A DNA stretch of 23,351 bases, taken from assembly GCA_964583095.1 (NCBI GenBank), contig CAZOVB010000069.1, positions 1 to 23,351 on the forward strand, in the 5' to 3' direction. The stretch comes from CAZOVB01 sp964583095 (GTDB lineage Bacteria > Planctomycetota > Phycisphaerae > SM23-33). The notes under the pieces are model-generated. The model was given only the letters and a program-made list of their open reading frames with translations, searched no databases and was not told the DNA's origin. Positions 1 through 5,593 of the stretch are shown one piece after another (the first letter of the stretch is position 1; each line of letters opens with the position of its first letter). The position numbers and the translations under genes were made by a program.

Positions 1-27
1 ATGAAGAAAGTTACTCCAGTGAAGTAA
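1..27 (+). CDS. possible 3' end of an upstream gene
   Basis: Frame 1 is open from the first base and stops at TAA 25-27, reading MKKVTPVK. It is too short to be a gene by itself and is most simply the tail of a gene that begins before the window. Nothing about function can be said. Confidence 0.2.
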   Translation: MKKVTPVK

Positions 28-34
28 AAAGTAG

Positions 35-63
35 TTGCAACACTACTATTGCGGTGTTAGTAT
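35..63 (+). promoter_or_regulatory. candidate sigma70-like promoter of the left operon
   Basis: TTGCAA (35-40) and TAGTAT (58-63) are separated by 17 bases, each matching 4 of 6 consensus positions. The first ATG (70) lies only 7 bases after the -10 box, so a transcript from here would be leaderless or nearly so. This is a sequence match only; read-through from upstream is the alternative. Confidence 0.3.
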
Positions 64-69
64 GGGGGC

Positions 70-222
70 ATGGATAAAGCAATCAGATACGAAAAACGCA
101 CCGGCAGATACATAGTGACTGCCGGCGGTAGAAAGGTTAGATCGACTGATGGTCCGATATTGACAGTAGACCACCTATGGCGCGTGGTCGGCAAACTGAT
201 TCGTATGGGATACCACCTATGA
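70..222 (+). CDS. small basic protein, function unknown
   Basis: A 50-residue ORF, MDKAIRYEKRTGRYIVTAGG onward, rich in Arg and Lys and without a recognisable domain. Its stop overlaps the start of the next gene in an ATGA junction (219-222), the usual mark of translational coupling, which is the main reason to believe that it is expressed. A G-rich stretch (64-68) just before the ATG is a poor Shine-Dalgarno site. It opens a chain of coupled small genes. Basic phage proteins of this size are often nucleic-acid-binding or anti-host factors, but nothing here shows that. Confidence 0.5.
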   Translation: MDKAIRYEKRTGRYIVTAGGRKVRSTDGPILTVDHLWRVVGKLIRMGYHL

Positions 223-329
223 TCTCGATTGCAATAGGACTGTGGGCAATGGCGGGTTGTATGCTTGCCTTAAATATTGTGATTGTGTCTCGGCTGTGCC
301 GAAACACGAAACAGGAGAAGGAACGATGA
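219..329 (+). CDS. 36-aa single-pass membrane protein
   Basis: The start ATG overlaps the stop of the preceding ORF (ATGA), and its own stop overlaps the next start (ATGA 326-329), so it sits in a coupled chain on both sides. Residues 2-24 are almost wholly hydrophobic and form one membrane-spanning helix. The C-terminal tail (RLCRNTKQEKER) is charged, which predicts an N-out, C-in orientation. No family is recognised. Its small size and context fit a phage membrane-acting accessory protein (superinfection exclusion or lysis modulation), but that is inference. Confidence 0.5.
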   Translation: MISIAIGLWAMAGCMLALNIVIVSRLCRNTKQEKER

Positions 330-838
330 ACGACACGATGGTAGGGACGATGCTAGATCAACTAGCCAAGCTCAAAAAAATCGATAGGGCAATGGCGCCG
401 CCGATCGACTATTCGGAATACTCTTGTCTCGGCGAATATATCCAAGCGCGGAAAGTCGAGCATAAAGAGGAGCCAGCGTCACGCTACTATTGGCTAGACG
501 AATTGCAAGGCGCCGAAGCGCATTTCAAGGTAGAAGACACATATCAAACATTCGCTGATATGCTAGATACAGTCTGCGCCATGCAAGCAACGAGTAGGAT
601 ACCGGTACCTGCTACTCTTGCAAAAGTACTCTCCTCGTGGGCTAGGTGGCACAAAGCAGCCAGTCTGTCGCAATACGACTTTTATCGGTATCAATTCGGC
701 GAACACCTAGAATGGGTACGCCGGATTATCGAAACCGGTTTCCGTCCGCCGGAAGAAGCGCCGGAAGAATCAGAGGCAAGCGATACAATCGCCGATGCAA
801 AGGCAAGACTAAAAATTAAATTACAGGGGGGCAAGTAA
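326..838 (+). CDS. hypothetical protein, 170 aa
   Basis: The start at 326 is chosen over an upstream ATG at 242 because it has a good Shine-Dalgarno site (AGGAG at 312-316, with AAGGA close to the start) and overlaps the previous stop in an ATGA junction. The 242 start would overlap the small membrane gene by about 90 bases. The protein is soluble and mixed in charge, rich in Tyr and Trp in its middle (RYYWLDEL near residue 54). It has an acidic Pro/Glu linker (PPEEAPEESEASD, about 141-153) before a Lys-rich C-terminal helix. No domain is recognised. Confidence 0.75.
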   Translation: MNDTMVGTMLDQLAKLKKIDRAMAPPIDYSEYSCLGEYIQARKVEHKEEPASRYYWLDELQGAEAHFKVEDTYQTFADMLDTVCAMQATSRIPVPATLAKVLSSWARWHKAASLSQYDFYRYQFGEHLEWVRRIIETGFRPPEEAPEESEASDTIADAKARLKIKLQGGK

Positions 839-916
839 ATGAAACCAAGAATCATCGTTACAAAGAAGGGTAACNNNNNNNNNNTGTGGGAAGGTATGTG
901 GTGGACAATTCAATGA
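839..916 (+). CDS. small ORF interrupted by the assembly gap
   Basis: ATG at 839 follows the previous stop with no spacing (TAAATG) and opens MKPRIIVTKKGN before the run of N. If the gap really is ten bases, the same frame resumes as WEGMWWTIQ and stops at TGA 914-916, overlapping the next start as ATGA. Gap lengths in scaffolds are often placeholders, so the two halves may belong to different genes with missing sequence between them. The ATGA overlap supports the 3' part being coding. Confidence 0.3.
   Translation: MKPRIIVTKKGNXXXXWEGMWWTIQ
875..884. other. scaffold gap (10 N)
   Basis: Ten unresolved bases interrupt the left operon. True length is unknown, and the join itself may be wrong. 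Anything inferred across it (operon continuity, the small ORF at 839) is conditional. Confidence 0.98.
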
Positions 917-1107
917 CTGATCCGTTGGCAATCCGTGTGCTGATATGTAACACGGGGGACTTAACGTATCTAATAAGCGACGTCGCCGAGGAAATGAATT
1001 TCCAAGCGGAGAACGGCGACTATGAAACCTATGAACTATGGGCAGGTCTCTATACAGAGATTGCCTATCTTCTCGATGATGAAACAGGTGCCCATGATGA
1101 ACTGTAA
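913..1107 (+). CDS. hypothetical acidic protein, 64 aa
   Basis: The start at ATG 913 is preferred to a GTG at 886 because it forms an ATGA overlap with the stop of the ORF before it. The product MTDPLAIRVLICNTG onward is strongly acidic, rich in Asp, Glu and Tyr, and ends in DDETGAHDEL. Small acidic phage proteins are sometimes DNA mimics or host-enzyme inhibitors, but no family is recognised. It overlaps the next gene by 14 bases. Confidence 0.6.
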   Translation: MTDPLAIRVLICNTGDLTYLISDVAEEMNFQAENGDYETYELWAGLYTEIAYLLDDETGAHDEL

Positions 1108-1846
1108 TGAGCTACTCGACGCTTTGGATATAGACACGGATACCATGGATCTAGACACGGGGCTTGCTGTCCGTGGCCTAGCATACGCCACACTACGTGG
1201 AGAATTCGATATTGGTAGAATCGCCGAATACAAGATGCCACACTACTTGGTGGAAAGATTGCAATCCTATCACGTACTAAGGTATGGGAGTGTGCGCATT
1301 GCGCAGGCAAGAGACTACTACGTGCAGCGTGGAGTACGCATAGGTACTGTCGATCATAGTGATATGTGGTCGCTCATGTATCGAAATTCTGCAACTTATG
1401 GTACTAGTGGAGAAATTATAGATTTAGCTCTAGCTGCTAGTAGCTATTGGCGACCATACTTGTATGATAAGCCTAGAGCACACCGACAGTACACTGTAGA
1501 AGGTATCGATAAGGTGGAATACATAGACCGCGAATACTCTAGGCGTATCGCCGAATTGAAGCGCGAAAAGTATTGCGTGTTAGAAACAATCTACGCTATC
1601 GAAAATGACTGCATCATCGGCGACTATACCACCGACGATTGTGAAGGGTACAAGTCACAAGTCGCCGAAATCGATGATGAAATCGCGTGTTTGCAAGAAA
1701 GATTGCAATGGGCTCAATTGGTTCTCTATCAAGACTACACTGCACAAGATGTGCAGGTTAACAGGTACGGATTGTCGATTGGATTCGAAGACTCAGAGAT
1801 ACCATCACTAGAGGAAGCATACCTTGACGCGCCGATAGATGGCTAA
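1094..1846 (+). CDS. hypothetical protein, 250 aa
   Basis: The start is placed at ATG 1094 (MMNCNELLDAL), 14 bases inside the preceding gene with AGGTG just upstream; an earlier in-frame ATG at 1022 would bury 25 codons in that gene. The protein is soluble and unusually rich in Tyr, Arg and Asp. About residues 145-215 look helical and coiled-coil-like, with Glu, Lys and Leu spacing (REYSRRIAELKREK and VAEIDDEIACLQERL). The last 35 residues are acidic. No domain is recognised. It is the last gene before a strong terminator. Confidence 0.75.
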   Translation: MMNCNELLDALDIDTDTMDLDTGLAVRGLAYATLRGEFDIGRIAEYKMPHYLVERLQSYHVLRYGSVRIAQARDYYVQRGVRIGTVDHSDMWSLMYRNSATYGTSGEIIDLALAASSYWRPYLYDKPRAHRQYTVEGIDKVEYIDREYSRRIAELKREKYCVLETIYAIENDCIIGDYTTDDCEGYKSQVAEIDDEIACLQERLQWAQLVLYQDYTAQDVQVNRYGLSIGFEDSEIPSLEEAYLDAPIDG

Positions 1847-1854
1847 AACCAGAC

Positions 1855-1889
1855 AATCCCCCTAGTACACACTAGGGGGATTTATTTTT
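1855..1889 (+). terminator. intrinsic terminator of the left operon
   Basis: A perfect 12-bp stem (AATCCCCCTAGT 1855-1866 with ACTAGGGGGATT 1871-1882) closes an ACAC loop and runs into a T-rich tail, TTTATTTTT. It begins 8 bases after the stop at 1846. On the minus strand the stem has no clean U tract, so it should be much weaker for the converging minus operon. Confidence 0.92.
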
Positions 1890-1965
1890 GGTCTCGCAAA
1901 AACGTTTTACACACTGGAGGCCTAATTATCCCCCCCAAAAAATTTTTGCCATTCAGCCACGCGAG

Positions 1966-2436
1966 CTAATCTAATTTTCTTGCGAGAGCTCCTACCCAGA
2001 CCTTGGCACACTGGATGAACAGAACATCTGAAACGGCGTCTTTCGAATTTGCTTTCTGGAGTCGATGGAAGCCTGGGGCTTTCCTTGGGACCTCGATTTT
2101 CCATTTGGCTTCAGGAGTCCAGTCGATTGTTGCTATGGTTCCATCATCACCAACGGTGATCATCGTCTGGTCGTTTACCGTGCACTCTCCGTCCGGCCCC
2201 GGCAGTATCTCCAGCTCAGGTTCGTGGAGGCTATCCTGCCATTCGCCTTCCCATTGGATGTCGATGCAGTCGAGAGAATGGGTAACGCCTCCCATTCCCC
2301 ATGACGTTTTATACGATGAGGGACGTTTCTCATAGCAGTACCAATACCCTCTTTTATCCATCGCGACCCATGCATCCATTTCGTTCGCCACTTTCTGTGG
2401 CGTGATAGGCGCTGTGATTTCAGTTATCTTTTTCAT
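1966..2436 (-). CDS. hypothetical protein, 156 aa
   Basis: Reads MKKITEITAPITPQKVANEM onward. AAGGA lies a few bases upstream of the ATG, and the start overlaps the end of the previous minus gene by 17 bases, which supports coupling. It is rich in Trp (WVAMDKRGYWYCYEK, IQWEGEWQD, IDWTPEAKW), suggesting a small beta-rich soluble fold, and has no signal peptide or membrane segment. No family is recognised. It is the last gene of the minus operon and ends about 75 bases short of the plus-strand terminator of the convergent operon. Confidence 0.75.
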   Translation of the reverse strand: MKKITEITAPITPQKVANEMDAWVAMDKRGYWYCYEKRPSSYKTSWGMGGVTHSLDCIDIQWEGEWQDSLHEPELEILPGPDGECTVNDQTMITVGDDGTIATIDWTPEAKWKIEVPRKAPGFHRLQKANSKDAVSDVLFIQCAKVWVGALARKLD

Positions 2437-2722
2437 CGTTTTCCTTCTCTGCCTCGTCGGCCATGCGACAATACTGCTCCGCGAGGGTTAGGATCGCAGC
2501 CGCCTGCGGACCCATGTCTCGTCTGTGAGCATTGACGTCGAGTCTCACCCATTCCTCAAGCTCCTCCCGCGCGTTTTGCTCACACTCCCGCAACGTCTCC
2601 GCACGGCAGCGGCGGAGTTCGGCTTCGAGGCTTTCTATCGTCTCATACAGCTCGACGATCCTGTCTGCTGCCTGCTCGGCCGTGTCGGATTCAACGATTC
2701 TCGCGGCCAGTTCGTGTGTCAT
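2420..2722 (-). CDS. small coiled-coil protein, 100 aa
   Basis: The start at 2722 (MTHELAARIVES) is chosen over 2797 because it makes an ATGA overlap with the upstream stop and has a purine-rich AGAGGGG upstream. About residues 20-60 form a heptad-like helix (ELYETIESLEAELRRCRAE), followed by a second charged helix and an acidic, Lys-rich tail. Proteins of this shape are common among phage early genes without known function. The length and coiled coil suggest oligomerisation; nothing more can be said. Confidence 0.75.
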   Translation of the reverse strand: MTHELAARIVESDTAEQAADRIVELYETIESLEAELRRCRAETLRECEQNAREELEEWVRLDVNAHRRDMGPQAAAILTLAEQYCRMADEAEKENDEKDN

Positions 2723-2934
2723 ACTTGATGCCCCTCTGGATACTTTGTCGCGAGCGGGCGATACGTCTCCGATGCCGTCTCGCCGCACGATTTGCACGGC
2801 ATTTTCGGAACCACGTTCTGGTGGAAAAATAAATCATCATATCCTGACTCCCTCACCGTCGCTCCGCAGTACTCGCACTCGTAAATCGCGGTGAAGTCTC
2901 GCCTATCCTGGCTTATGATCTCTTTAATTCTCAT
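2719..2934 (-). CDS. zinc-ribbon-like protein, 71 aa
   Basis: The start at 2934 (MRIKEIISQDRRDF) is set by an ATGA overlap with the upstream stop; the 3006 start would overlap that gene by 76 bases. Two CxxC pairs, CEYC (about residues 20-23) and CKSC (about 46-49), are separated by a segment containing His and fit a treble-clef or zinc-ribbon metal site. The N-terminal pattern of a short strand, RRDF, a strand and then CxxC resembles small phage zinc proteins of unknown role that I have seen in other genomes. A DNA- or RNA-binding role is possible but not shown. Confidence 0.75.
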   Translation of the reverse strand: MRIKEIISQDRRDFTAIYECEYCGATVRESGYDDLFFHQNVVPKMPCKSCGETASETYRPLATKYPEGHQV

Positions 2935-3449
2935 CCTTCCATCTCCTCCGCAAGCTCCTCGGCGGTCAGGTGTCGGCGGCCGGTGAACCAGTCGCGGGAG
3001 ACCCATTTGTTGCCTGTCGCATAACTGCCCGATGTGACTCCAATCACCTGACGATAATTGCCTATGTCATCCAACCACCATTCGCTCAAAATTACCGACA
3101 GCGGCAGCTCTTCCTTGGTTTTTGGTTCGGCGATCCGGTATGCGATGATGTCTCCGTCAGTCCCATGATTGGACCATCTCAGATTGCCTTCGAAAAAGCC
3201 TGTTACGGGTTCACCATCCCGCCGCATAGCATCGACCTGAATGTGTGTACCACACGGCTCCTCGCCATTCTCTACCGGTGCCCAAATCGTCCACCCGTCG
3301 TCGATGCCGAGGGTCCAATTTTTAGGGACGTCCGGCCTTTCTTTGCCGACGTCGATACGGACATGAGTGCATTCTGGATGCACGTACCCTACCACCTCAA
3401 ACGGGCCTCGCCACTGGCCCCTGTTCTCCCATCTAACCATGCATTTCAT
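2931..3449 (-). CDS. hypothetical protein, 172 aa
   Basis: The start at 3449 (MKCMVRWENRGQW) has a perfect AAGGAGG (positions 3455-3461 on the complementary strand) a few bases upstream and lies just after the previous stop; the longer ORF from 3494 has no such signal. The protein is rich in Trp and Gly and appears beta-rich, with no membrane segment. The C-terminus ends in an acidic helix (LTAEELAEEMEG). No domain is recognised. It sits between a winged-helix gene and a zinc-ribbon gene and is coupled to the latter by ATGA. Confidence 0.75.
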   Translation of the reverse strand: MKCMVRWENRGQWRGPFEVVGYVHPECTHVRIDVGKERPDVPKNWTLGIDDGWTIWAPVENGEEPCGTHIQVDAMRRDGEPVTGFFEGNLRWSNHGTDGDIIAYRIAEPKTKEELPLSVILSEWWLDDIGNYRQVIGVTSGSYATGNKWVSRDWFTGRRHLTAEELAEEMEG

Positions 3450-3459
3450 ATCGGCCTCC

Positions 3460-3735
3460 TTAAATCCACTTCCCGAATCTGATCGTCTCGCCATCTATCT
3501 GGCGTCTTTCTCTCTTTGTGGGTTTTCCTCTTCCCGTTTCTGGTTCAGCCTTTCGGAATGCGTAATGTCTGGCGCCTTCTCCGTAGGTAAGAAATCCATG
3601 CCCTGCCATGTTGAATATTTTCCTTGTGACAACGGCGGGTTTAACTCCGAGTCTTTCCCCGATTGTTTCTGAAGTTATCCCGGGGCATCCTTCAATTATT
3701 TCGTAGATTTGCTGATATTCCTCTGTAAGAGTCAT
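3460..3735 (-). CDS. winged-helix DNA-binding protein, 91 aa
   Basis: About residues 4-58 (MTLTEEYQQIYEIIEG, then GITSETIGERLGVKPAVVTR and a wing ending HYAF) have the helix-turn-helix plus wing layout of MarR/ArsR-like and replication-initiator-type winged helices. The C-terminal third is basic (GRGKPTKRERR). It may regulate this operon or the divergent promoter at 5630-5660, but that is inference. Start choice is uncertain: ATG 3735 has no clear Shine-Dalgarno site, while ATG 3768 (11 residues longer) has GAGGG placed too close. A GC-rich hairpin lies between the two. Confidence 0.7.
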   Translation of the reverse strand: MTLTEEYQQIYEIIEGCPGITSETIGERLGVKPAVVTRKIFNMAGHGFLTYGEGARHYAFRKAEPETGRGKPTKRERRQIDGETIRFGKWI

Positions 3736-3801
3736 AGTAAATACGCGGCGGCCGGGCCGCGGCTGCATCCCTCATTTAGTGCCGGCCCACTTTTGATTCC
3801 C

Positions 3802-3849
3802 TTACGGCGACGCCGATGGGTTTTTGAGGTAGGGGGCTACCTCACACAT
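3802..3849 (-). CDS. possible 15-aa leader ORF
   Basis: An ATG at 3849 has GGAGG 4 bases upstream (complement of 3854-3858) and encodes MCEVAPYLKNPSASP, then stops at 3802. In the same frame the ORF can extend to ATG 3888 or 3900 (up to 32 aa), without a good ribosome site. A 6-bp inverted repeat (CCGAGC 3857-3862, GCTCGG 3875-3880) overlaps the Shine-Dalgarno region. It lies in the 189-base spacer between the tRNA and the winged-helix gene. It may be a regulatory leader peptide or chance. Confidence 0.25.
   Translation of the reverse strand: MCEVAPYLKNPSASP
3826..3843. promoter_or_regulatory. 7-bp inverted repeat in the spacer
   Basis: GAGGTAG (3826-3832) and CTACCTC (3837-3843) are perfect complements around GGGG. 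There is no U tract on the minus strand, so it is not a minus-strand terminator. It could be an RNA hairpin in the mRNA of the winged-helix gene or a dimer-binding operator. TGAGGTAG recurs once more on the minus strand near 4050-4057. Confidence 0.35.
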
Positions 3850-3924
3850 CACACCTCCGAGCTGTTTTATGAGTGCTCGGCAACTCATGATTTGCCGCAT
3901 CCACGGCGTCCGTCAACGACGGAT

Positions 3925-4006
3925 TGGACGAGACGGGATTCGAACCCGCACGTCAAATGACATCGAGGCTTAAACTCGATGCGTCTGCCTATTTCGCCAC
4001 TCGTCC
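3925..4006 (-). tRNA. tRNA-Leu (anticodon UAA)
   Basis: The minus strand folds as a class II tRNA. The acceptor stem is GGACGAG with CTCGTCC and discriminator A; the D arm carries GCGAAATAGGCAGACGC, typical of Leu. The anticodon stem TCGAG/CTCGA has loop TTTAAGC, giving anticodon TAA. A long variable arm contains GTCA/TGAC, and the T arm is GCGGG-TTCGAAT-CCCGT. CCA is not encoded. It reads UUA (and UUG by wobble), which by eye is a rare codon in the structural genes here. It lies inside the minus operon, so it must be cut from a longer transcript unless it has its own promoter. A 30-base inverted repeat touches its 5' end. Confidence 0.96.
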
Positions 4007-4036
4007 TAACTTTCGTGCAGCCGTGCACGAAGGTTA
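4007..4036 (-). repeat. 30-base inverted repeat, copy A
   Basis: Read on the minus strand it is TAACCTTCGTGCA, loop CGGC, TGCACGAAAGTTA. The arms pair over 13 positions except for one C/A mismatch at position 5 that is kept in all three copies of this element. It ends exactly at the base before the tRNA 5' end (4006). Copies B and C lie at 11751-11780 and 15186-15215, also in the sense of transcription. Confidence 0.9.
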
Positions 4037-4056
4037 CCAAAATGTAGGTTCCTACC

Positions 4057-4236
4057 TCAGCGTAGGTTTCTCATCCGGATCTGGTGAATGATTACGATAA
4101 GCCATGCTACGGGCCATGCAACTATTACGATCGCCGCTACTGCGATTCGTATCCATTCTGGCTCCTTCGAATCCTCTCGAACTATCTGTATCGTTGTTGC
4201 GGTAGCCCCTGCTAGGTAGATAAACAACAGTATCAT
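4057..4236 (-). CDS. 59-aa two-helix membrane protein (holin-like candidate)
   Basis: ATG 4236 overlaps the stop of the peptidase gene (ATGA) and has GGAGG upstream. Residues 1-16 (MILLFIYLAGATATTI) and about 30-53 (IAVAAIVIVAWPVAWLIVII) are membrane-spanning, separated by a charged loop (REDSKEPEWIR), with a basic tail HQIRMRNLR. Small two-helix proteins next to a cell-wall peptidase are the usual picture of a phage lysis pair, so a holin is the best guess. Placement in the minus operon, away from the tail genes, leaves other membrane roles open. Confidence 0.65.
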   Translation of the reverse strand: MILLFIYLAGATATTIQIVREDSKEPEWIRIAVAAIVIVAWPVAWLIVIIHQIRMRNLR

Positions 4237-4910
4237 CTTGCCTCCACATAGAGGAGCGGGTTCACCGGCTCTTCGTTGATAATTACTTCGAAGTGAAGAT
4301 GCATCCCTGTCGCGCGACCTGTCCGGCCTACTCGTCCTATGATCTCGCCGGCCGACACTCTCATGCCCTCCGCTACCCTGGTCCAATCCATGTGGCCATA
4401 CACAGTTTGGATACCATCGCCGTGATCGATAACTACCTTGCCTCCCAATACAGGGTGACCGCGGTACGACCCACCTCCGGGGTACGGCTCGCCTGGTGGC
4501 GGCCAGTGCTCGACTACCACCCCATCGGCCATTGAAACGACCTGGGCTCTCCATACTGTGGCTATATCAACGCCGGTGTGTTTCATTTCAATCCCGAGGA
4601 GCGGACTGACACGCAGCCCGTACGGGCTTGTGTAGAAGAGGAAGTCATCTTTGTGGACTGGAAACACATACCCTTCGCTCGGAGACACAGGCTCCGGTGC
4701 TACCTCGGCGCCGCCTGATCGGTTTTGGCTTTCCATCGCTCTGATCTGTGATCGTAGTGATTCGAGCTCTGCGTCTCTCAGCTCGAGCTCTCGTTCCATT
4801 TCATCTACGAAGTCTGAATGATCCGAGTATTGCCGCGAGAGGAACCCGCCGAACGCAAGAACCAGTCCCATGATCACCAGGATCCACTTATAGTCCGTGC
4901 TGTGCTTCAT
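4233..4910 (-). CDS. membrane-anchored M23 (LytM) peptidase
   Basis: This 225-residue protein has an N-terminal membrane anchor (about residues 9-24, WILVIMGLVLAFGGFL), a charged coiled coil (33-62), a Pro/Ser linker and a C-terminal M23 metallopeptidase domain (about 85-222). The zinc and catalytic residues are visible: H111 and D115 in HTGVD, H173 in YGHM, and H204 and H206 in HLHFEV. M23 enzymes cut cross-links in peptidoglycan. The anchor places the domain outside the cytoplasmic membrane. The start at 4910 is chosen because 5006 would overlap the previous gene heavily. Coupling to a two-helix membrane protein suggests lysis; a role in wall remodelling is the alternative. Confidence 0.88.
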   Translation of the reverse strand: MKHSTDYKWILVIMGLVLAFGGFLSRQYSDHSDFVDEMERELELRDAELESLRSQIRAMESQNRSGGAEVAPEPVSPSEGYVFPVHKDDFLFYTSPYGLRVSPLLGIEMKHTGVDIATVWRAQVVSMADGVVVEHWPPPGEPYPGGGSYRGHPVLGGKVVIDHGDGIQTVYGHMDWTRVAEGMRVSAGEIIGRVGRTGRATGMHLHFEVIINEEPVNPLLYVEAR

Positions 4911-5121
4911 TGGATCTTTCGACCATTCTGAAAAGCTCACCGCAGTCCTCCTCTGTGTACTCCCTCGGCTCTTCCTCTCGGAAGGTGTGCCGATCTCCTG
5001 AGTCATCGTAGATCGTCACGCAATCCACTTCGCCGACCATCGCGCATAGCACAACGAGCGTTGAGAAATCAGCGTTGTTACTGAATACTCCATGGTCCTT
5101 GTTCGATACCCCAATCGTCAT
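4888..5121 (-). CDS. hypothetical acidic protein, 77 aa
   Basis: It has a good ribosome site (AGGGGGAG close to ATG 5121). The product starts MTIGVSNKDHGVFSNN and its second half is acidic (REEEPREYTEEDCGELF). About residues 15-40 look like a strand-rich core (LVVLCAMVGEVDCVTIYDDS). There is no known domain, signal or membrane helix. It overlaps the peptidase start by 23 bases, so the two are likely coupled, but this does not show a shared function. Confidence 0.7.
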   Translation of the reverse strand: MTIGVSNKDHGVFSNNADFSTLVVLCAMVGEVDCVTIYDDSGDRHTFREEEPREYTEEDCGELFRMVERSNEAQHGL

Positions 5122-5129
5122 AGCTCCCC

Positions 5130-5336
5130 CTAGAACAGGTCGTCATCCGTAGCATCGATCTCTTCATGCCCTCTGTTCGCCTGTATCAGTTTCAGTATCT
5201 CCTTCTCATCGTCTTCTGAGAAGGATTCCCCTCTGTTCTCGGCGGCGTTTTTTGACGCCCGGAGTATGTCGTGGTCTTTCCATCCGCACTCGACCAGGCG
5301 TGCAACGCCCGATCGGTCTCGCTTCGTGATGGTCAT
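5130..5336 (-). CDS. hypothetical protein, 68 aa
   Basis: The start overlaps the stop of the preceding gene (ATGA). MTITKRDRSGVARLVECG is followed by an alternating-charge helical region (SEDDEKEILKLIQANRG) and an acidic end DATDDDLF. The pattern resembles small helical phage early proteins, and no family is recognised. It is separated from the next gene by 8 bases that include that gene's ribosome site. Confidence 0.7.
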   Translation of the reverse strand: MTITKRDRSGVARLVECGWKDHDILRASKNAAENRGESFSEDDEKEILKLIQANRGHEEIDATDDDLF

Positions 5337-5527
5337 AGCTTCACGTCCACGCCCGGGTTATCAAGCCTGATCGCCGTGATGGAGACCCCAAAATGATTCT
5401 TGATCTCGTCGGCTCTCTCATTCGCTTCTTTAATCAGCATGGCGATTGCGATTTTGAGATCCGCAACATCGTCTGGTTCAATTACCAGTTCATCTTCGAG
5501 GCTCGTAATATCGTAGCTCTTTGCCAT
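5333..5527 (-). CDS. hypothetical protein, 64 aa; first gene of the minus operon
   Basis: The start at 5527 (MAKSYDITSLEDE) has AAGGAG upstream. The longer ORF from 5608 would begin inside the leader hairpin and has no ribosome site. The sequence is acidic at the N-terminus, with a central amphipathic helix (ADLKIAIAMLIKEANERADE). About 97 bases of leader separate it from the predicted transcription start near 5624. No domain is recognised. First position in an operator-covered operon suggests early expression. Confidence 0.75.
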   Translation of the reverse strand: MAKSYDITSLEDELVIEPDDVADLKIAIAMLIKEANERADEIKNHFGVSITAIRLDNPGVDVKL

Positions 5528-5593
5528 GTCGTAACTCCTTGTGCTATTATCTGAGCTGGGTACTCCTGCCGTGGCGACACGGTCCTTCAGCCC

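Noticed and set aside
242..325. Upstream extension of the 170-aa gene from ATG 242
   Set aside because: It overlaps the 36-aa membrane ORF almost entirely and lacks a ribosome site; ATG 326 has both a ribosome site and an ATGA junction.
1889..1965. A functional tRNA on the minus strand in the convergent spacer
   Set aside because: Acceptor-like ends and a D-arm-like motif exist, but there is no T arm and no anticodon stem; kept only as a low-interest observation.
4237..4554. N-terminal extension of the two-helix membrane ORF (Arg/Pro-rich)
   Set aside because: It is antiparallel-free but overlaps the M23 peptidase in another frame; the ATGA junction at 4233-4236 with GGAGG gives a better start.
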